A DNA stretch of 47,478 nucleotides. Source: Rikenellaceae bacterium (GTDB taxonomy: Bacteria > Bacteroidota > Bacteroidia > Bacteroidales > Rikenellaceae). The DNA is taken from contig JAISHQ010000103.1 of assembly GCA_031262465.1 (NCBI GenBank), positions 1 through 47,478 of the forward strand. The letters are read 5' to 3'. The position numbers were made by a program, and so were the translations under genes. Below the pieces are notes generated by a model. It was not told the origin of the DNA and made no database searches. It saw nothing but the letters and a program-made list of their open reading frames with translations. Positions 1 through 8,844 of the stretch are shown here, piece by piece; the first letter of the stretch is position 1, and the number at the start of each line of letters is the position of its first letter.

Positions 1-215
1 GCGATGTAAACCAGCTCGACCGCCGGGTCTTTAAAAAGCTCGGTATAAGAGCCATACGCGCGGGCAAAACCCCATTGGTCGGCAAAGGCTTGTGCCTTTT
101 CCTGCGACCGAGAACCCACCGCATACGCCTCCACATCGGGCATTTCGCGGATTGTCGTCGCCATTTTTTCGGCAATGATCCCGGTGCCGATGATACCCAT
201 TTTTATTTTTTTCAT
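1..215 (-). CDS. Gfo/Idh/MocA-family oxidoreductase, N-terminal part (runs off the window)
   Basis: The minus strand reads MKKIKMGIIGTGIIAEKMA from an ATG at 215. This is the first strand of a Rossmann fold with the GxGxxA nucleotide-binding loop typical of NAD(P)-dependent sugar and inositol dehydrogenases of the Gfo/Idh/MocA family. The following residues (DVEAYAVGSRSQEKAQAFA, then the YGSYTELF segment) match the usual second beta strand and the Y-x-s-y-e-e-L motif of this family. Only about 71 residues are present because the 3' end lies beyond base 1, so the substrate cannot be inferred. It is divergent from the glycosyltransferase gene at 631, with a repeat-filled gap between them. Confidence 0.85.
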   Translation of the reverse strand, partial: MKKIKMGIIGTGIIAEKMATTIREMPDVEAYAVGSRSQEKAQAFADQWGFARAYGSYTELFKDPAVELVYI

Positions 216-338
216 GGTTTGTAGATTTTATGGTTTTCAGATTGATTTGAATAGTAAAAGTAAACAATTTCCAGCAGAATACCGCTATTAATCCCCTTGT
301 TTATTTTTCAGGAGGGAGGAGGAGACACAGGGAGATTG

Positions 339-560
339 ATGTGAATTGGTTTTTCAGGGCGATCACATTCGCCCACAGGGCGAATGTGTCTTGTTTTTCA
401 TGTCCCGCCCCAAGCTCGCTTGGAGGGCAGGGGGACATGGAAAATATGACGTGGTCTCGGAGAGATGATCGCCCTGCAAAGGCAAGCACAAAAGTTTTCG
501 GTGTCGCCTTTTACAAAAGGCGACGATTTGCGCCGCTTTCTAAAAGCGGCAGTTAAAGGC
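339..560. repeat. Hairpin-cluster repeat, copy 1 (with nested palindromic insert)
   Basis: This intergenic block is nearly identical, in opposite orientation, to 32490-32649. It has three palindromes: a large one starting CAGGGCGATCACATTCGCCC at 355 and closing with GATCGCCCTG at 467-476, then GTCGCCTTTT/AAAAGGCGAC at 503-524, and GCCGCTTT/AAAAGCGGC at 532-550. In this copy the large palindrome is interrupted by about 78 nt (389-466), itself a hairpin with arms CATGTCC/GGACATG (399-439). No credible gene lies in the gap. Confidence 0.8.
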
Positions 561-603
561 GGCGCGAGAACAGTTCGAGGCTGAAAAAATAACAGAAAAT
601 TTA

Positions 604-611
604 TACCTTTG
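604..611 (+). promoter_or_regulatory. Bacteroidota -7 box upstream of the glycosyltransferase gene
   Basis: TACCTTTG matches the TAnnTTTG consensus, 19 nt before the ATG. I see no clear TTTG -33 box at the expected spacing, so this is a partial match. Confidence 0.45.
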
Positions 612-630
612 AGAGAAAAGAAAACAGCCT

Positions 631-1968
631 ATGCACCCGGATATTACCCTTGTACCGTTTCCTGCGTTGTGTGGGAGCGAGGCACTTCGTCGGTTGGTCG
701 ATCGGATTGAGACCCCTTATTTGCTGTTGGTTCAGGAGGGGTTGGCGGTTGATTTTGCGCCGGGGTCGCTCGACCGTTGGGTGCGGGTGGCCGAGGATAC
801 GGGGGCTGTGGTGGTCTATGCCGATTTTTATGTCGGCGGCGGGTCGGAGCGAACGCCTCACCCAACGATCGGGTACCAGGCGGGGAGCCTGCGCGATGAT
901 TTTGATTTCGGGCCGGCGGTGCTTTATCGGGCTGAGGTAGTAAAAAATGCTGTTGCTCAGTGTGATACGGATTGGCATTTTGCCGCCCGGTACGACCTGC
1001 GGCTGAGGCTGTCGCGGTTGGGGACTATTTTTCACCTGCCTGAATTTCTGTACACGGCCACTGAGAGCGACTCCCGCCTCTCGGGCGAGAAGCAGTTCGA
1101 TTACGTCGACCCCCGAAACCGCGAGGTGCAAATCGAGATGGAGCAGGCCTGCACCGCGCACCTGAAGGCCATTGGCGGCTGGTTGCCTGCCACGCGCCCC
1201 GACACGGAGGTTGCCGCCGGGGATTTCCCGGTCGAGTGCAGTGTCATCATCCCCGTGCGCAACCGGGCCAAGACCATCGGCGACGCTGTCCGCTCGGCCC
1301 TCGCGCAAGAAACTGAAAAACCGTTTAATGTGATTGTCGTGGATAATCACTCCACGGACGGCACGACGGAAATTCTGCAACAGCTTGTCGCAGAAGACAA
1401 AAGGCTGGTGCATCTCATCCCGGAGAGCACTGCGCTGGGCATCGGCGGCTGTTGGAACGAGGCGGTAAGTTCGCCCCGTTGTGGCCGATTCGCCGTACAG
1501 CTTGATAGCGACGACCTGTATAATAGCCCCGACACGCTGCAACGCATCGCCGACACCTTTTACCGCGAAAAATGCGCCATGGTGATCGGGAGTTATCAGA
1601 TGACTGACTTTGAGTTACGTCCTTTACCTCCGGGGTTGATCGACCACCGGGAGTGGAGCGCGGAGAACGGTGCCAACAACGCCCTGCGGATCAACGGTTT
1701 AGGTGCTCCGCGCGCTTTTTACACCCCTCTGTTGCGGGAAAATCGCCTGCCAAACACCTCTTATGGAGAGGATTACGCCGTGGGGCTGACGCTCTCGCGA
1801 CGTTACCGGATCGGGCGCATTTACGAGCCGTTGTACCTCTGCCGCCGCTGGGAGGGTAACTCCGATGCCGCCCTGAGCATCGAGAAGGTCAACGCCAACA
1901 ATGTGTACAAAGATTCGCTCCGCACCATAGAATTGCTTGCCCGTCAACAGCTTAACAAAAATGAATAA
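631..1968 (+). CDS. Family 2 glycosyltransferase with extra N-terminal domain
   Basis: The 445-residue protein has a GT-A fold in its second half. [14 protein letters not shown] begins near residue 203, [10 protein letters not shown] near 236, and the DxD-type metal and nucleotide-sugar motif LDSDDLY is at about 291-297, followed by a GEDYAVGL acidic segment that would hold the catalytic base. The first 200 residues resemble a second, degenerate GT-A half lacking DxD (YADFYVGG near 63). There is no signal peptide or membrane segment, so it is probably cytoplasmic. The stop overlaps the start of the DUF4922 gene by 8 nt, suggesting translational coupling with it and the SpoIID-like gene. Donor and acceptor sugars are unknown. 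Confidence 0.88.
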   Translation: MHPDITLVPFPALCGSEALRRLVDRIETPYLLLVQEGLAVDFAPGSLDRWVRVAEDTGAVVVYADFYVGGGSERTPHPTIGYQAGSLRDDFDFGPAVLYRAEVVKNAVAQCDTDWHFAARYDLRLRLSRLGTIFHLPEFLYTATESDSRLSGEKQFDYVDPRNREVQIEMEQACTAHLKAIGGWLPATRPDTEVAAGDFPVECSVIIPVRNRAKTIGDAVRSALAQETEKPFNVIVVDNHSTDGTTEILQQLVAEDKRLVHLIPESTALGIGGCWNEAVSSPRCGRFAVQLDSDDLYNSPDTLQRIADTFYREKCAMVIGSYQMTDFELRPLPPGLIDHREWSAENGANNALRINGLGAPRAFYTPLLRENRLPNTSYGEDYAVGLTLSRRYRIGRIYEPLYLCRRWEGNSDAALSIEKVNANNVYKDSLRTIELLARQQLNKNE

Positions 1969-2932
1969 CCTGCAACAGGACGTAGAACGGCTGATCGCCG
2001 AGCAGACCACATCGTGGGAGACCGCGCGGAGGAATTATGCGGCCTTGCGCCGGATTCGGAGCAAAACCCTCTCGTTCGACGCGTTTTCCGTGGGGGTGCA
2101 GTTCAACCCCGAGCGGGTGCGATCGACCACGGCGCGGGTCGAGGCTCCCGAGGAGCGTCCCTGCTTCCTCTGCCCGGAAAACCGCCCGGCGGAGCAACGA
2201 GCCGTTCGGTGGGAGGGGTACGAGCTGTTGGTCAACCCCTATCCCATTTTTGCGCGCCACCTGACCCTGCCCGCCCGAGAACATACGCCCCAACGGCTGA
2301 CCGGACGGGTGCATGATATGGTGCAGTTGGCTGGGGAGTTGCCCGGATTTGTTCTTACTTTCAACGGCGCGCGCAGTGGAGCTTCGGCACCCGACCATTT
2401 TCATTTTCAGGCGGTTGGCCGAGGCGTATTGCCTGCCGAGGCGGAGCTTCCCGCATGGCCCGAGACGACAGAAATCTTTCGGGACGAGCACGTTTCAGTT
2501 TGTGGCATAGACCATTACCTACGCCCGGCGATTCGGATCTGGGGGAGCGAGGGGCAAGCGGTCGCCCGAGCGGGAGAGGAAGTTCTTGTTTGCCTGAAGC
2601 AGGCAACTTCCTGTAAATCAAAAGAAACAGACGATGATGAGGCGCAAGTCAACGCCTTGTGCTGGAAGGAGGCTCAGGAGTATATTCTCGTCCTTTTTCC
2701 CCGTACCGCCCATCGTCCGGCGGAGTACTATGCCACTGGCACTGAGCAATTTCTGCTAAGCCCCGGGGCGATCGACATGGCCGGGGTGCTGATTACCGTC
2801 CGCCCGGAAGATTATGAACGGGCGAACGAGGAGACAATCACCGCTCTATTAGGGCAGGTGGTGCCGGATGCCGCCCAATGGGAAACAATGAAGGAATTTT
2901 TAAAACGATGTTTGACCGAGAACCTGAAATAA
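1961..2932 (+). CDS. DUF4922 protein, GalT/HIT-like nucleotidyltransferase or phosphorylase
   Basis: The 323-residue protein carries [13 protein letters not shown] (about 67-79), [14 protein letters not shown] (about 91-104) and APDHFHFQ (about 143-150). The H-F-H-F-Q core is the HxHxQ catalytic motif of the GalT, ATP-adenylyltransferase and GDP-galactose phosphorylase branch of the HIT superfamily, and the Cys-x-x-Cys resembles the metal site near the N-terminus of GalT. A nucleotidyl-transfer or phosphorolysis reaction on a sugar nucleotide is therefore likely, but this is inferred from motifs. The start chosen (MNNLQQDV) overlaps the upstream glycosyltransferase by 8 nt. A longer start at 1937 is possible but less likely. 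Confidence 0.82.
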   Translation: MNNLQQDVERLIAEQTTSWETARRNYAALRRIRSKTLSFDAFSVGVQFNPERVRSTTARVEAPEERPCFLCPENRPAEQRAVRWEGYELLVNPYPIFARHLTLPAREHTPQRLTGRVHDMVQLAGELPGFVLTFNGARSGASAPDHFHFQAVGRGVLPAEAELPAWPETTEIFRDEHVSVCGIDHYLRPAIRIWGSEGQAVARAGEEVLVCLKQATSCKSKETDDDEAQVNALCWKEAQEYILVLFPRTAHRPAEYYATGTEQFLLSPGAIDMAGVLITVRPEDYERANEETITALLGQVVPDAAQWETMKEFLKRCLTENLK

Positions 2933-4200
2933 CTGTCGGCATCCTTTCGGCGGCGGAGCTTCGCTTTGTCCTGCACGGCGATTTTATCGACTCGCTCACC
3001 GGTTTGCCTGCAAGCGGCGAGCAACGGTTCAGCTGGGCGGTGGATTTTTCCGAACGGAGCTTTGTTCCCACCTCGCCGGAGGCCTTTTTCGAGCTGTCGG
3101 GCGTGGTGATCGGCAAGGCATTTCATTGGGAACAGGCAGAGAACCAGCATTTTCGAGGCACCCTACGCATCATTGCCGAGGGAGAGCGGTTGACGGCGGT
3201 CAACGTGATCGGGGTCGAGGAGTACCTGCAAAGCGTCATCTCCTCGGAGATGAGTGCCGATTCGCCGCCCGAGGCATTGAAGGCCCATGCCGTGATTTCG
3301 CGCAGTTGGTTGCTCTCGCAGGTGCTGAACCGGGAAAAAAAGGGCGATCACGCGGCTTTTGCCGACGCGCCGAGGGAGGAGGATGCCGAATACATCCGCT
3401 GGTACGACCGTCAGGAGCACGACCGGTTCGATGTCTGCGCCGACGACCATTGTCAACGTTATCAGGGCATTACCCGCATCCGCTCCGGGCAGGTCGCCCG
3501 GGCGATCGAGGCCACTCGGGGGCAGGTGCTGACCTTCGGCGGGGCGATTTGCGATGCGCGCTATTCCAAATGTTGCGGAGGAGTGACCGAGGCCTTTGAA
3601 AACGTGTGGGAACCGGTCGCGCACCCCTACCTGAGGCCGGTGCGGGATATGATTCCGCCGCCCGCGCTCCCCGACCTTTCCGGCGAAGAGGCGGCGCGCC
3701 GGTGGATCGAAACCACTCCGGCGGCCTTTTGCCACACCGCCGACCGGGAACTGCTCGGCACCGTGCTGAACCGGTACGACCAACAAACGCCCGATTTTTA
3801 CCGTTGGCAGGTCGAATACACGCAAGCCGAGCTTTCGGAATGGGTCAAACAGCGGTTGGGGGTCGATTTGGGGCGCATCGAAGCCTTGATCCCGCTGGAG
3901 CGGAGTACCGCCGGGCGGCTAATTCGCCTGCAAATCGTCGGCACCCGGCGCACGTTGACCCTTGGCAAGGAGTTGGTCATCCGCCGCGCCCTCTCGCCCT
4001 CGCACCTGTACAGCGCGGCCTTTGTTGTGGATACCGAGATGCGTGGCTCCGAAAAAGTTTTTCGGCTCAAGGGAGCCGGTTGGGGCCATGGGGTCGGCTT
4101 GTGCCAAATCGGTGCCGCCGTGATGGGCGCGCACGGCTATTCCTACCCCGAAATCCTGTCGCACTATTATCCCAGGGCGGAATTAACAACTATTTTTTAG
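2908..4200 (+). CDS. SpoIID/LytB-domain protein (peptidoglycan-acting)
   Basis: The protein has about 430 residues, with IGVEEYLQSVISSEM (about 101-115) followed by ALKAHAVISRSW, the signature of the SpoIID domain. The Glu in SSEM matches the position of the catalytic Glu of the SpoIID lytic transglycosylase. YSKCCGGVTEAFENVW and the C-terminal GWGHGVGLCQIGA block complete the family core. No signal peptide is evident. I prefer the ATG at 2908 because family members begin close to the 'EITVGIL' strand, although an in-frame ATG exists at 2878. It overlaps the DUF4922 gene by 25 nt, and its tail overlaps the convergent c-di-AMP synthase gene by 11 nt. Linkage suggests the trio processes a cell-wall glycan. 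Confidence 0.85.
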   Translation: MFDREPEITVGILSAAELRFVLHGDFIDSLTGLPASGEQRFSWAVDFSERSFVPTSPEAFFELSGVVIGKAFHWEQAENQHFRGTLRIIAEGERLTAVNVIGVEEYLQSVISSEMSADSPPEALKAHAVISRSWLLSQVLNREKKGDHAAFADAPREEDAEYIRWYDRQEHDRFDVCADDHCQRYQGITRIRSGQVARAIEATRGQVLTFGGAICDARYSKCCGGVTEAFENVWEPVAHPYLRPVRDMIPPPALPDLSGEEAARRWIETTPAAFCHTADRELLGTVLNRYDQQTPDFYRWQVEYTQAELSEWVKQRLGVDLGRIEALIPLERSTAGRLIRLQIVGTRRTLTLGKELVIRRALSPSHLYSAAFVVDTEMRGSEKVFRLKGAGWGHGVGLCQIGAAVMGAHGYSYPEILSHYYPRAELTTIF

Positions 4201-4975
4201 GTACTATTTCAAAGGCCTCGTTGAGCAGTTCACGGAGGCGTTCCTCTTTGAGGTTGGGGGTGATGCGGTCGTCGATGGCCAAGGAGATTTGGCCGCGCTC
4301 TTCGGAGACGACGATGACCACCGCATCGGTTACTTCGCTGATACCCAACGCCGCGCGGTGGCGTGTGCCGTAATAGGGCGGGATGTCTGTCCGTTCCGAA
4401 ACCGGCAGGATACAGCGCGCGGCGCGAATCCGCTGGTTCTCGATCACCACCGCCCCGTCGTGCAAGGGGGTGTTTTTGAAGAAGATATTTTCAACGAGTT
4501 CGCTCGAAATCTTGGCATCGACCTGAACGCCCTGCTCCATGTATTCGTCCAGCTCACTGCCCCGGCGAATGACGATCAGCGCGCCGGTATTTGTCCGGGC
4601 CATGTGGCGGCAGGCAACAATCAGCTCTTCGATCCAACCACCGTTGGAGACGATCTTATTCGGAAAAAAAATCCGCTGAATAAACTTGTTCCGCCGGCCA
4701 TACCGCTCGCCCAACAGGAAGAGAAATTTGCGGATTTCGGGCTGAAAGACAATCACGATGGCAATGACCCCGACCCCAATCACCTGTCCGAGGATCATGC
4801 TGAGCAACTCCATGTCGAGCATCCGAACCACCACCCACAGCAGGTAAATCATCAGTATCCCGGCAAAAATGCTCATGGCGTTGGTCCGCCGCACCAGCCG
4901 ATAGAGCTGATAGATCAACAACGCCACCAAAAAGATGTCGAGGATGTCGAGGATACTTATTTTGATAAAATCCAT
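4190..4975 (-). CDS. cdaA: Membrane-bound diadenylate cyclase (c-di-AMP synthase)
   Basis: The first 75 residues form three hydrophobic helices (ILDIFLVALLIYQLY, ILMIYLLWVVVRML, VIGVGVIAIVIV). They are followed by a DisA_N domain with PLHDGAV (DGA about 173-175) and GTRHRAALG (RHR about 205-207), the two motifs that bind and condense ATP. Its length of about 261 residues fits the CdaA family. The enzyme makes c-di-AMP at the inner membrane for osmotic and envelope control. I chose the MDFIKI start at 4975; an upstream ATG at 4987 would sit only 3 nt from the repeat that follows aspS. It probably shares a transcript with aspS. Confidence 0.93.
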   Translation of the reverse strand: MDFIKISILDILDIFLVALLIYQLYRLVRRTNAMSIFAGILMIYLLWVVVRMLDMELLSMILGQVIGVGVIAIVIVFQPEIRKFLFLLGERYGRRNKFIQRIFFPNKIVSNGGWIEELIVACRHMARTNTGALIVIRRGSELDEYMEQGVQVDAKISSELVENIFFKNTPLHDGAVVIENQRIRAARCILPVSERTDIPPYYGTRHRAALGISEVTDAVVIVVSEERGQISLAIDDRITPNLKEERLRELLNEAFEIVPKK

Positions 4976-4989
4976 ACCATTTATCATTT

Positions 4990-5113
4990 GGGGGAGCTTC
5001 TAAAAGGCCAAAAGACAAGGCTTGCGACCGAGACAAAAGCGCAGTGTACTAAACGTACTCGAGCATTTTGGCGAGGGAGCGTAACGCAGTATTTTGGGCT
5101 TTTAGGAGTTCCC
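4990..5113 (-). repeat. 3'-UTR element, copy A (after aspS)
   Basis: The element reads on the minus strand, sense to aspS. It begins GGGAACTCCTAAAAGCCC and supplies the last residues and stop codon of aspS. Its outer stem is CTAAAAGCCCAAAA with TTTTGGCCTTTTAG. Relative to other copies the A-T pairs at this point are replaced by G-C pairs on both sides, which is compensatory change. It lies between aspS and cdaA. Confidence 0.9.
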
Positions 5114-6865
5114 AGGTAGAGGCTTTATGTTGATAAATAATTCATCCAATTGCGCGCTGGCCACGGGTGCGGGCGAGTCGATCATCACGTCGCGCCCGGC
5201 GTTGTTTTTTGGGAAGGCGATGTAGTCGCGGATCGAATCGGCACCGCCGAAAAGCGAGCAGAAGCGGTCGAAGCCAAAGGCGATCCCCCCGTGGGGCGGC
5301 GCGCCGAACCGGAAGGCGTTCATCAGGAAGCCGAATTGCGCCTGCGCCTCTTCGGTCGTAAAGCCCAAGAGCTGAAACATTTGCGCCTGCAAGGCCGAGT
5401 CGTGGATGCGGATTGACCCACCGCCGATCTCAACCCCATTGACCACAAAGTCATAAGCGTTGGCGCGCACACGCCCCGGATCGGTCGCCAACAGCGGGAT
5501 GTCCTCCGCCTTGGGCGAGGTAAAGGGGTGGTGCATGGCGTAAAAACGAGCCGTTTCAGCGTCCCACTCCAACAACGGAAAGTCGACCACCCACAACGGG
5601 GCGAATTTCGTCTTATCGCGCAGGCCGAGTTGGTTGCCGACCTCCAAACGCAATTCACCTAAGGCGTTGAGCGTCTGTTTTTTGTCGCCAGAGAGGACGA
5701 GGATCAGGTCACCCGGTTGGGCATCGGCCTTTTCGGCGATCGCCCGCAGGTCGTCGGCGTTATAAAATTTGTCGACGCTCGATTTGTAGCTTCCGTCGGC
5801 CTCGCAACGGATGTAAACCATCCCTTTGGCACCGATTTGCGGACGTTTCACATAGTCGGTCAGCGCGTCAAGCTGTTTGCGGGTGTACCCGGCGGCACCG
5901 GTGGCGCAGATCGCCCCGACATATTCTGCCGCATCGAACACCGGGAAATTGCGTCCTTTGACCTGGTGTGTGATCTCGCAAAAGCGCATCCCGAAACGGA
6001 TGTCGGGCTTGTCCGAGCCATAATATTCCATCGCCTCCTGCCAGCTCATGCGCGGGAAGGCGCCCTCCAATTCAACCCCCAAGACCTCGCGGAAGAGCAT
6101 TTTGGCCATTCCCTCGAAGGTGCCGAGCACATCTTCCTGATCGACGAAAGCCATTTCGCAGTCGATCTGCGTAAATTCAGGCTGACGGTCGGCACGCAGG
6201 TCTTCGTCGCGGAAACAGCGCACAATTTGGAAATAGCGGTCGTATCCCGAGACCATCAGCAGTTGTTTGAACGTCTGCGGCGATTGGGGCAGGGCGTAAA
6301 ATTCGCCCGGATTCATGCGCGAGGGGACAATAAAATCGCGCGCCCCTTCCGGGGTCGATTTAATCAGGTAGGGCGTTTCGATCTCCAGGAAACCCTCCTT
6401 GTCCAAATAGTTGCGCACGATCTGAGCCATCCTATGGCGCAACATCATGGCCTGTTGCAATGGCTTGCGGCGCAGGTCGAGGTAACGGTACCGCATCCGG
6501 ATTTCGTCGCCCCCGTCGCTCTGTTCTTCGATCGTAAAGGGCGGAATTTCAGAGGCATTCAGCAGGGTCACCTGCTCCAAAATGACCTCGATGTCGCCCG
6601 TGGCCATCTTCGGGTTTTTGGCCGTGCGTTCGACGACCTTGCCGGTCGCTTGGATCACAAATTCGCGCCCGAGGCCGCTCGCCGCCTCTTTCAGCTGGGC
6701 GGTGGCGTGTTCGTCGACCGTCAACTGGGTGATCCCATAGCGGTCGCGCAGGTCGATGAAAATCATTCCCCCGAGGTTGCGCACTTTCTGAACCCAGCCG
6801 GCCAAAACGACCGTTTGGTCTATATCGGTTGCCCGTAATTCTCCACAGGTGTGTGTTCTATACAT
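5102..6865 (-). CDS. aspS: Aspartyl-tRNA synthetase
   Basis: The 587-residue class II synthetase charges tRNA-Asp. It has an N-terminal OB-fold anticodon-binding domain ([22 protein letters not shown]), motif 2 with [21 protein letters not shown], an inserted bacterial GAD domain in the middle, and motif 3 in [10 protein letters not shown] near the C-terminus. The start at [10 protein letters not shown] matches the family; a longer frame would extend upstream through the promoter. The final three residues, GNS, and the TAA stop come from repeat copy A. A consensus promoter lies on the minus strand at 6898-6929. Confidence 0.97.
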   Translation of the reverse strand: MYRTHTCGELRATDIDQTVVLAGWVQKVRNLGGMIFIDLRDRYGITQLTVDEHATAQLKEAASGLGREFVIQATGKVVERTAKNPKMATGDIEVILEQVTLLNASEIPPFTIEEQSDGGDEIRMRYRYLDLRRKPLQQAMMLRHRMAQIVRNYLDKEGFLEIETPYLIKSTPEGARDFIVPSRMNPGEFYALPQSPQTFKQLLMVSGYDRYFQIVRCFRDEDLRADRQPEFTQIDCEMAFVDQEDVLGTFEGMAKMLFREVLGVELEGAFPRMSWQEAMEYYGSDKPDIRFGMRFCEITHQVKGRNFPVFDAAEYVGAICATGAAGYTRKQLDALTDYVKRPQIGAKGMVYIRCEADGSYKSSVDKFYNADDLRAIAEKADAQPGDLILVLSGDKKQTLNALGELRLEVGNQLGLRDKTKFAPLWVVDFPLLEWDAETARFYAMHHPFTSPKAEDIPLLATDPGRVRANAYDFVVNGVEIGGGSIRIHDSALQAQMFQLLGFTTEEAQAQFGFLMNAFRFGAPPHGGIAFGFDRFCSLFGGADSIRDYIAFPKNNAGRDVMIDSPAPVASAQLDELFINIKPLPGNS

Positions 6866-6897
6866 TTTTATGCTACTTTTGTATGTTTTAAGGTGCT

Positions 6898-6929
6898 CAA
6901 AGATAGCGGATAAATGGATAACGAGCAAA
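6898..6929 (-). promoter_or_regulatory. aspS promoter (TATCTTTG with TTTG box 20 bp upstream)
   Basis: On the minus strand TATCTTTG (6898-6905) is preceded, after exactly 20 bp, by TTTG (6926-6929). The upstream box lies inside the first codons of the divergent tadA gene, so the two genes share regulatory DNA. Confidence 0.75.
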
Positions 6930-7363
6930 ACGGGGATATTTTTTTTATGCGGCAGGCAATAGCCCAAGCTCAAATGGCGTTAGCCCAAAACGAGGTACCG
7001 ATCGGGGCGGTGGTCGTTTGCGGGGGGCGTGTGGTGGCGCGGGCGCACAATTTGGTGGAGACGCTGAACGACCCAACGGCCCACGCCGAGATGCAGGCCA
7101 TCACGGCCGCAACCGGTGCGATCGGGGGCAAATACCTGCCCGAATGTACGCTCTATGTGACGGTCGAACCTTGCCCGATGTGCGCCTCGGCGGCTTATTG
7201 GGCGCAATTGGGGCGGATTGTCTTCGGAGCCGATGACCCCAAACGGGGCTTTACCACCTGCGCCCACCCGCTTTTGCACCCCAAAACCCGCTGGAGCAAG
7301 GGGGTTTTGGCCGAGGAGTGTGCGGCTTTGATGACCGACTTCTTTCGGTCAAAAAGACAGTAG
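6914..7363 (+). CDS. tadA: tRNA adenosine(34) deaminase
   Basis: The 149-residue cytidine-deaminase-fold protein has the zinc and proton-shuttle motif HAE (57-59) and PCPMC (86-90), plus EVPIGAVVV near the N-terminus as in TadA. It converts A34 to inosine in tRNA-Arg(ACG). The deduced fold and length match TadA rather than guanine deaminase, although the two families are close. It is divergent from aspS. Its TAG stop runs directly into repeat copy B. Confidence 0.9.
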   Translation: MDNEQNGDIFFMRQAIAQAQMALAQNEVPIGAVVVCGGRVVARAHNLVETLNDPTAHAEMQAITAATGAIGGKYLPECTLYVTVEPCPMCASAAYWAQLGRIVFGADDPKRGFTTCAHPLLHPKTRWSKGVLAEECAALMTDFFRSKRQ

Positions 7364-7485
7364 GGGCTTCAAAAAATCCAACATACTGCGTTACGCTCCC
7401 TCGTGAAAATGCTCATGTACGTTAAGTACACTGCGCTTTTCCCTCGGTCACAAGCCTTGTCTTTTGGATTTTTTAGAAGCCCCCC
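7363..7485 (+). repeat. 3'-UTR element, copy B (after tadA)
   Basis: This is a sense-oriented copy starting at the G of the tadA stop codon. Terminal arms are GGGGCTTCAAAAAATCCAA and TTGGATTTTTTAGAAGCCCC. The inner stem reads GAAAA with TTTTC, and the loop has TGTAC/GTACA. The copy is slightly more diverged than the others. Confidence 0.9.
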
Positions 7486-7509
7486 TGGAAAATTAAAAAA
7501 GGATTAAAT

Positions 7510-7539
7510 TTTGATTGTTGGTAAAAAGTTCTATTTTTG
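7510..7539 (+). promoter_or_regulatory. Promoter of the TPR protein gene
   Basis: TTTG (7510-7513) and TATTTTTG (7532-7539) are separated by 18 bp, fitting the Bacteroidota -33/-7 pair. The ATG is 43 nt downstream of the box. Confidence 0.65.
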
Positions 7540-7581
7540 CATGATGAAAATTGGGAAAAATCTTTTAAAATAAAAAATCAG

Positions 7582-8547
7582 ATGAATAAGTTTAAAATCA
7601 TTGCACTGCTTTTCGCGGCAACGGCGTTGACCGCAAGTGTTTCGGCTCAAACGGTCGAAGAGGTAACGGCCAAATACAACGAAGCCGGAGCGGCTTATCA
7701 GGCCAAAGATTTTGCCAAAGCGGCCACGCTGTTCGAAGAGGCAATCCAACAAGGGGCAGAGGCAGGGCCGGATGCCCAACAGATCGTCAACCAGTCTCAG
7801 ACTTTATACTTGGCATGCCTCATGCAACAAGGCTTGGCGATGGCGACACAACAAAACTACACCGGTGCCATCGAAATGTTTACCCAAACTCGCGACCGCG
7901 CAGAACTCTACGGCAACGCCCAAATCATGCGCCAGGCCGCTCAACGGTTGGGGCAGGTCTATTTCGTTTCGGGAGCCGATGCCTATAATAACGAGCGGTA
8001 CGAGGAAGCCATCGGCATCTTCTCGCAGGGCTTCGCCGCCGACGACACCAACACCGACATGGGGTTGAACTTGGCGCGCAGTTACGACAAGGTCGGCAAC
8101 CTGGACAAAGCGGTTGAAACTTACAACAAGATCATCGCGCTCGAAAGCCGCCACAGCCGCTATGCCGAAGCCGCCGCCACGGCCAAAGAGGAGTTGGGCT
8201 TAGCTATCTTGGCCAAAGCCAGCGAAGCGGCCACTGCCGATAACACCGACGAAGTGCTCCGCCTGACCGCGTTGGCCATCGAAGCCGATTCGACCAACAC
8301 CATGGCCTCGATGATGCGTTTGCAGACGGTCAACAACTTGAAAAATTACGCCGCTGTGATCGAATATGGCGAAGCGACCGCCGAGGCGCAGACTGACGAA
8401 GCCCTCAAATCGGACGCATATTTCATGTTGGGCGCAGCCTATCAGAATCAGGGCAATACGGCCAAAGCGATCGAAGCCTTCCGCAAAGTGACCGCCGGAA
8501 ACTCTGCCGCTCAGGCAAAGAGCTTGATCACCGAGCTAAGCAAGTAA
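7582..8547 (+). CDS. Periplasmic TPR-repeat protein
   Basis: The 321-residue protein begins with a signal peptide (MNKFKIIALLFAATALTASVSA, then QT), so it is exported. The rest is helical with repeated TPR signatures: AAYQAKDFAKAATLFEEA, GADAYNNERYEEAIGIFSQG, NLARSYDKVGNLDKAVETY and a last one near the C-terminus (MLGAAYQNQGNTAKAIEAF). TPR arrays mediate protein-protein contacts; no enzymatic domain is visible, so the partner is unknown. I chose MNKFK over an upstream ATG because it gives a clean signal peptide. The gene stands alone with its own promoter and a 3'-UTR containing repeat copy C followed by a terminator. Confidence 0.85.
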   Translation: MNKFKIIALLFAATALTASVSAQTVEEVTAKYNEAGAAYQAKDFAKAATLFEEAIQQGAEAGPDAQQIVNQSQTLYLACLMQQGLAMATQQNYTGAIEMFTQTRDRAELYGNAQIMRQAAQRLGQVYFVSGADAYNNERYEEAIGIFSQGFAADDTNTDMGLNLARSYDKVGNLDKAVETYNKIIALESRHSRYAEAAATAKEELGLAILAKASEAATADNTDEVLRLTALAIEADSTNTMASMMRLQTVNNLKNYAAVIEYGEATAEAQTDEALKSDAYFMLGAAYQNQGNTAKAIEAFRKVTAGNSAAQAKSLITELSK

Positions 8548-8550
8548 ATA

Positions 8551-8670
8551 GGAGCTTCAAAAAATCCAAAATACTGCGTTACGCTCCCTCGGAAAAATGC
8601 TCGAGTACGTTTAGTACACTGCGCTTTTTCCTCGGTCGCAAGCCTTGTCTTTTGAATTTTTTGAAACTCC
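8551..8670 (+). repeat. 3'-UTR element, copy C (after the TPR gene)
   Basis: This copy begins 3 nt after the stop of the TPR gene, in sense orientation, and lies before the terminator at 8684. The inner stem is GGAAAAA with TTTTTCC. With copy D it forms an inverted pair around the terminator. Confidence 0.9.
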
Positions 8671-8683
8671 TAACAGAAAGAGG

Positions 8684-8713
8684 AGCCACGTGGATTATTT
8701 CGCGTGGCTTTTC
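8684..8713 (+). terminator. Intrinsic terminator between convergent genes
   Basis: The stem AGCCACG/CGTGGCT (8684-8690 and 8703-8709) is followed by TTTTC. On the minus strand the stem is followed by CTCCTCTTT, so it may serve both genes. It lies downstream of repeat copies on both strands. Confidence 0.75.
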
Positions 8714-8722
8714 TTCATCATA

Positions 8723-8844
8723 GGGGGCTTCTAAAAATTCAAAAGACAAGGCTTGCGACCGAGGAAAAAGCGCAGTGTACTAAACGTACTCGAGCATTTT
8801 TCCGAGGGAGCGTAACGCAGTATTTTGGATTTTTAGGAGTTCCC
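8723..8844 (-). repeat. 3'-UTR element, copy D (after the methyltransferase gene)
   Basis: Minus-strand copy, sense to the gene at 8833-9420. Its GGGAACTCCTAA start gives that protein its last three residues and the stop codon. It is almost identical to copy C over the central 90 nt. Confidence 0.9.

Noticed and set aside
339..560. CRISPR-like array in the hairpin cluster
   Set aside because: The hairpins differ from each other and spacing is irregular; there is no direct repeat-spacer pattern or cas gene.
7363..7485. 3'-UTR element as an intrinsic terminator
   Set aside because: The copies lack a T-run after the closing stem, and true terminators follow copies C, F and G, so termination is not its main role.
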